From Cichorium intybus (Eukaryota > Streptophyta > Magnoliopsida > Asterales > Asteraceae): a stretch of DNA of 64,000 nucleotides. The notes beneath the pieces were generated by a model, which saw only the letters and a program-made list of their open reading frames with translations, was not told the DNA's origin and did not search any database. Location of the stretch: the NCBI GenBank assembly GCA_023525715.1, contig CM042013.1:76677494-76741493 (forward strand), in the 5' to 3' direction. The position numbers were made by a program, and so were the translations under genes. This document shows, piece after piece, positions 58,790 through 64,000 of this stretch (positions are counted from its first letter, which is position 1; the number at the start of each line of letters is the position of its first letter).

Positions 58790-61700
58790 CTAATTACTAA
58801 AACTAATATCATCCTTCAATCCAATGCTCCGAGCATGCTGATTGTGCTTGATCCTACTCAGTACCATAGTCAAAGGATTTGTAGGATTATCTTCCGATGA
58901 TACCCTCTTAACCAAGAGGTGCCCTTCTTCTACTTGATGTCGAATATAGTGGTACTTTCTTTCGATATGCCTGGACTTTCCATGGTCTCGCGGTTTCTTT
59001 GTCAAAGCGACGGCTCCTTCGTTATCGCAAAATAGTTCCACCGGCTCCTGAATACTCGGGACAACTCCAAGGTCACTGATGAAGTTCTTCAGCCAAGCCG
59101 CTTCCTTAGACGCTTCACTCGCTGCTATGTACTCTGATTTGCACGTTGAATCAGCCACCGTCTCTTGCTTGGAACTTTTCCAAGTGACCGCTCCTCCGTT
59201 CAGAAGAAATACCCAACCCGACTGAGACCGACCACTATTTCTATCTGTCTGGAAGCTGGCATCTGTATATCTACTCACTTTCAAGTTATCAGTACCACCA
59301 AGGACTAACACCATGTTCTTTGTCCTTCGTAGATACTTGAGTATGTTCTTAACCGCTATCCAGTGTGCCTTTCCAGGATTACCCTAGAACCGACTACCCA
59401 TGCTCAAGGCAAAGGATATGTCGGGGCAAGTACATGTCATAGCATACATGATCGACCCTATTGCTGAAGCATAAGGTACCCGACTCATTTCAGCTATTTC
59501 TTCATCGGTACTCGGGCTTTGAGTCTTACTCAACTTGGCATTACTTTGGATAGGTAGCTCTCCCTTCTTGGAATTTTCCATACTAAACCTCTTTAGTACC
59601 TTTTCCAAGTATGTACATTGACTCAAGCCTATTAACTTTTTCTTTCTATCTCTTAGTATACTTATCCCGAGAATATAAGTAGCTTCTCCAAGGTCTTTCA
59701 TGGCGAAACACTTCTTGAGCCAAGACTTGACATCTTGCAAGGTCGGAATGTCGTTTCCCATGAGCAGTATGTCATCAACATACAGCACCAGAAAAGTGAC
59801 TGTACTCCCACTAGCCTTGACATATACACAGGACTCATCTTCACTTCTAGAGAAACCAAATTCTTTGAATTTCTCATAGAAGCAAAGATTCCAGCTGCGA
59901 GAAGCTTGTTTCAATCCGTAGATTGATCTTTCAAGCTTACACACTTTATCAGGATGCTTTGTGTCTTCAAAACCTTCTGGCTGATTCATGTACACATCCT
60001 CAGTCAGTTTCCCGTTAAGGAAAGCGGTTTTGACATCCATCTGCCAAACTTCATAATCATGAAATGCAGCTATGGCAAGCATTATCTTAATTGACTTAAT
60101 CTTGGCTACTCGAGAGAAGGTTTCATCATAGTCAACCCCCGGGGTTTGAGTGAATCCCTTCGCAACCAGCCGACCTTTATAAGTGTGTACTTTACCATCC
60201 ATGTCGGTCTTCTTCTTAAAGATCCACTTGCACCCGACTATCTTACGACCCGGCACATTATCAACCAAGTTCCAAACTTGATTGTCATACATGGACTTAA
60301 TCTCGCTGTCCATTGCCTCTTTCCATTTGGCAGACTCGGGGCCCGCCATTGCTTCGCGGTAGTTAGCTGGTTCATCCAAATTTGTTAGTGTACGATCACT
60401 GACAAACGTTTCACCATCCGTAGTTATATGGAAACCATAAAACTCGGGTGGCATGCTAACTCTACCCGAACGCCTAAGGGGCAATGATATGTCAGTCGGT
60501 CCAAAGGAACCTCTTCCTCATGTTGGTGGCTAGATTCTCCTAAGGTTGTTTCATCGGGTGTTTCCTGAATTTCTTCAAGGTCAACAGTACTCCCACTGTC
60601 CTCTTTGGAAATGAGCTCTCTCTCTCTCTCGAAAGACTCCTCGTCTAGCTACAATGACCACGTCCTCGCTTGTTCTGTGGAACAAGTATCCAAATGACTG
60701 TTTTGGGTATCCGATGAAATAACACCTCTCACTTCTTTCTGCGAGTTTGTCTTGAGTCTCTCGTCTCACGCAAGCCTCACCACCCCAGACTTTGATGTGT
60801 GCTAACGAGGGAACTTTCCCCATCCACATCTCGTGAGATGTTTAACCAACCTTCTTGGTTGGGACAAGGTTAAGGATATGGGCAGCAGTCTCTAAGGCAT
60901 ACCCCTAGAAATGGATTGGAAGCGAAGCTCGATTCATCATGGAACGAACCATGTCCAACAAGGTTCGGTTTCGCCTTTCAGCAACACCGTTCAACTGTGG
61001 TGTTCTTGGAGGCGATAACTGTGAAACAATTCCACATTCCTTAAGATAATCGAGAAACTCGATACTAAGATACTCACCGCCTCTGTCGGATCTAAGCATC
61101 TTTATCTTTCTGCCCAGTTGATTTTCTACTTCGTTTTTAAATTCTTTGAACTTTTCAAATGTATGTGATCTGTGCTTGATTAAGTAGATATACCGATATC
61201 TACTAAAATCATCAGTAAAGGTCACATAGAACCACGTGCCATCTTTTGTGGTTGTTCTAAAAGGACCACACACATCTGTGTGTATGATGTCCAACAAACC
61301 TTCACTTCTTTCAAAGGAACCTTTGAATGGTGATTTTGTCATCTTGCCAAGTAAACAAGACTCGCATACATCATCCGATTTAAGGTCGAACGATTCCAAC
61401 ACTCCATCCTTTTGGAGTTGGGTGATGCGTTTCTTATTAATATGGCCAAGGCGACAGTGCCACAAACACGCATTTTCTATATCGTCCGAAGTATCAATAT
61501 GCAACACATTTTTACCATAATTATCAACACACATAATAGTCTCATACACTCCATCACAAGGCATAGCATTAAAGATAAAAACATCATTTTTGAAAACTGA
61601 AATTGAACCATTCAATTTATTAAAATCATAATAAAAGCATTGTTTGAACAATGCATGAAAAGAAATTATGTTCTTTGCCATATCAGGCGAATAGCAACAA

Positions 61701-62818
61701 TTATGTAAATTTAAACTAACTCCACTACTAAGCACTAGTCTATAGACACCGATCTTGGTAACAGGTGACGTTCGCCTATTGCCCATGACTATATTCAATC
61801 TACTGTGTTCCAGCTCCCTACTTTCCTTTAGGCCCTGCAAATCAGAACATATATGAAAACCACATCCGGTATCAAGGACCCAAGAACAGGAAGAATATGA
61901 GTTATTAGATATAGAGTAAGTACCTGCTTGTGATGGCTTCACTTTGCCATCTTTGATATCTTGCAAGTACCTGGGGCAGCTCCTCTTCCAGTTACCCTTT
62001 TCTTTGCAATAAAAGCAATTGGCTTCCTTGGGATTCGTGACATGCGGAATGCTGGAAGACTTGGCTCTCGGGGCACTGTTAGATGACCCGACATGAACCT
62101 TTTCCCTCCCGTTTTGCTTTGGAGGGCCCTTCCGTTTTTTCCCTTGCCAGAGCCAATAGCCAGGGTAGGCGGGTTAATAAGGAACATTCCTTTTCCCTTC
62201 ATCCCGTCTTCAGCAGTACGAAGCATGCAGTGTAATTCAGCCAGAGTTGCCTGATTGTTGTTCAAATGATACGCCAGTGTGAACTGGTCATAAGAACTAG
62301 ACAAGGAGTTTAGCACTATGTCAACACCTAAATCTTCATGAACAGGCATTTCTAGCTTTCTTAGCCTATCCACGTAACTGTGCATCCTTTACATGTGAGT
62401 GTAGATGGACTCTCCATCTTTAAGCTTTCCGTTAGTGAAAGCTTTTACAACCTCACGCCTTTTGATGCGCTCTTGCTTGCAGAACTTTTCTGCGAGCTCT
62501 TTGTGAATTTCGTAAGGCCGGTAGTCCTCATAAATTCTTTGCAGCTCAGGGTTCATGGTGGCGATCATGATGCAAGCCACTTTGGTTGCATCATCCTAAT
62601 ATTTTTCGTACGAGGCGATTTCCTCGGGAGTAGCGGTATCTGGGTCAACCTCAACTAGCTCGGTTTCTAGAACATACTCTTTGTGTTCAAACCTTAGAGC
62701 CATTTTGGTGTTACAGATCCAGTCATTGTAGTTTGTGCCGTGCAATGTCACTTTGGAGCACAATTACAAGATCGGGGTGACATTACCGGAGTTTGAGTGG
62801 GGGCGGTTTGGTCAGAAG
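58790..62818 (-). pseudogene. E5 gag-pol relic (copia)
   Basis: Minus strand order: gag, protease with LDTGCGFHICSDL (about 61850), GAG-pre-integrase HCRLGHINKKR, integrase with SDRGGEY and an intact AERRNRT (catalytic glutamate kept, unlike E1), reverse transcriptase with YVDDIL (about 59766-59785) in a 366-codon open stretch, and RNase H with YTDASFQT ending at 58790. Against E1, the gag start codon has become CTG at about 62818. Stops lie in gag (about 62388), at the end of the 61966-60905 integrase frame, and between RT and RNase H (about 59384). It is better preserved than E1 but still dead. Confidence 0.88.
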
Positions 62819-64000
62819 ACAGCTATAAAAGAAGAAGATAGTTTTAATTAGACATTTATAAATAACCCTTATATTCACCCAATAATAAATATAAGGCTAG
62901 GATCCTACAATAACAATCTACAATATCGAAGAGGGATGCCGTAATCATTATTGTAAATTTTATAAGGTAGGCGAATGACGATTCAGCCAATTCCACCGCG
63001 GAAACATAATCAAATTATAATGGAATTCTTAGTTTCTTTTGAGATTTATTGAACTGTTCAATAGCATGTTTTAATCTCGGGAATGCTCCACTGTTTGTGA
63101 CTGGGATACCGAGGATCACAAACCGGGTGTGAATAACAATGCAAATTAGTTTGGTACTCTCGAAGTCAATTACCATCCCTAATTTGACGTGCCGGTTAAC
63201 CACACACGCTCTGTGAATAATGGCAAAATCGAGAAACCCATTCCGACTCTTTGTGGACCTCAATTGGCTTTCCTGTAAACCACACACGCTCCACCAACGT
63301 TCCACAAAGTGCAATGAGCAATTCCATGGATTAGCACCAATTCACATTTTTTTAACCTAAAGTAACTAGATTGGGTTTTGTTTAAGGTTCTAGTACTTTC
63401 AATTATAGCATTATACTTTTAAAAGGCTTAAATGGTTCTATCAAACCCATTCGGCTAATGACACTCGACTGACCAGGAGAGCGGTGGGTGAGAGTAGACA
63501 CCCATTAGACTACCATTTAATAGGCAGTCTCCTTATACCCTCATTATTGGACATTTTTGTGAATGAGGCCTACTAACGGTAAGACTAACTATACTAACGG
63601 TAAGACTAACTAGTTTAATCTTACATATAAATATTAACTTTTAATCATAAATATATAAGATATATTTTAATCTTATTAAAATATTTTAGATTTAATTTAT
63701 TATTAATTTTCGCAAATTAATATCCATTTTTGAAAATTCAAATTAAATCTTTAAGTGATTTAATTGGTCTTTTAATTAAACAATTTAATTAAACTAATTA
63801 AATGAAGTATGGGGAATCAGAAAATTAATCAAATTAACTTCCTATCCTTTCCCTTTAATCTCGAAAATTGCATGCATGGGATAACGGGTTCCAGTTATTT
63901 AATTAAGCAGCAATTACCAAAAATAACAACCTACTATCCATGGCAACTAGAAATCGCAGAAAAAGGGAAGGGAGGCTAGGGTTTTCTAAACCTTAGCCGC
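62819..64000 (-). other. E5 leader
   Basis: Untranslated leader like that of E1. Two copies of the ACCACACACGCTC motif lie at about 63191 and 63270, about 79 bp apart. The primer-binding site and LTR lie beyond the edge. Confidence 0.65.

Larger units (their letters stand above)
57179..64000 (-). mobile_element. E5: E1-family copia element, minus strand, runs off right edge
   Basis: Its 3' LTR (57179-57938, ending CCTAATCCAACA), polypurine tract, gag-pol relic and leader are in the same order and closely like E1. It inserted in the E6 protease region. The 5' LTR is outside the window, so the target duplication (AAAAT on the left) cannot be checked. Confidence 0.88.

Noticed and set aside
1..64000. 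tRNA, rRNA or organelle-derived insertions
   Set aside because: No cloverleaf or rRNA-like stretch was recognised by eye; the only tRNA-related words are retroelement primer-binding sites.

Overview
This window reads as repeat-rich nuclear DNA of a flowering plant. It has plant-type telomere-like repeats, Ty1/copia, CACTA, Pack-MULE and Helitron-like elements, and one intact BAHD acyltransferase gene. I see no rRNA, tRNA, CRISPR array or bacterial operon. The retroelement make-up (SIRE/Maximus-like and Tork/Angela-like copia) would suit a large eudicot genome. A composite such as lettuce is possible, but I cannot fix the species.

Left part, 1-15.7 kb. A decayed CACTA transposon runs off the left edge. 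Its TNP2-type transposase remnant is on the minus strand, its terminal end is at 4335, and about 1 kb of degenerate TTTAGGG repeats lies inside it. Next is the one plausible functional host gene, a single-exon BAHD acyltransferase (6490-7845, plus). Its promoter and start region was duplicated in tandem (282 bp), and a 1386-bp Pack-MULE carrying a protein-kinase fragment then landed in the gene-proximal copy, leaving a perfect 9-bp target duplication. A second Pack-MULE (8939-10393) carries a possible TPR/TTL-like fragment. A Helitron-like segment (about 11992-15572) follows.

Middle part, 15.7-52.7 kb. This is a nest of LTR retrotransposons whose order can be read from target-site duplications (TSDs). 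The outer layer is a SIRE-like complex (15689-52680, flanking TTGCA on both sides). It holds a minus-strand, internally deleted copy M and a plus-strand copy P, arranged head to head around one LTR. Element E1 (18169-35298, TSD GAAAC) sits in the gag of M. Element E3 (41221-48338, TSD TTTTC) sits in the protease region of P. Inside E1 are a solo LTR (22388-23155, TSD ACACC) and a young, apparently intact plus-strand copia element E2 (24454-33412, TSD GTTTT) with a 1339-residue gag-pol ORF.

Right part, 52.7-64 kb. Mostly non-coding DNA, with one CACTA-like end, leads to a plus-strand copia remnant E6 (gag and protease). E6 is broken by a minus-strand E1-family element E5 that runs off the right edge. 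The only intact long reading frames are the BAHD gene and the E2 polyprotein. Everything else recognisable is a relic. Percentages and ages are by eye; no alignment or database search was run.
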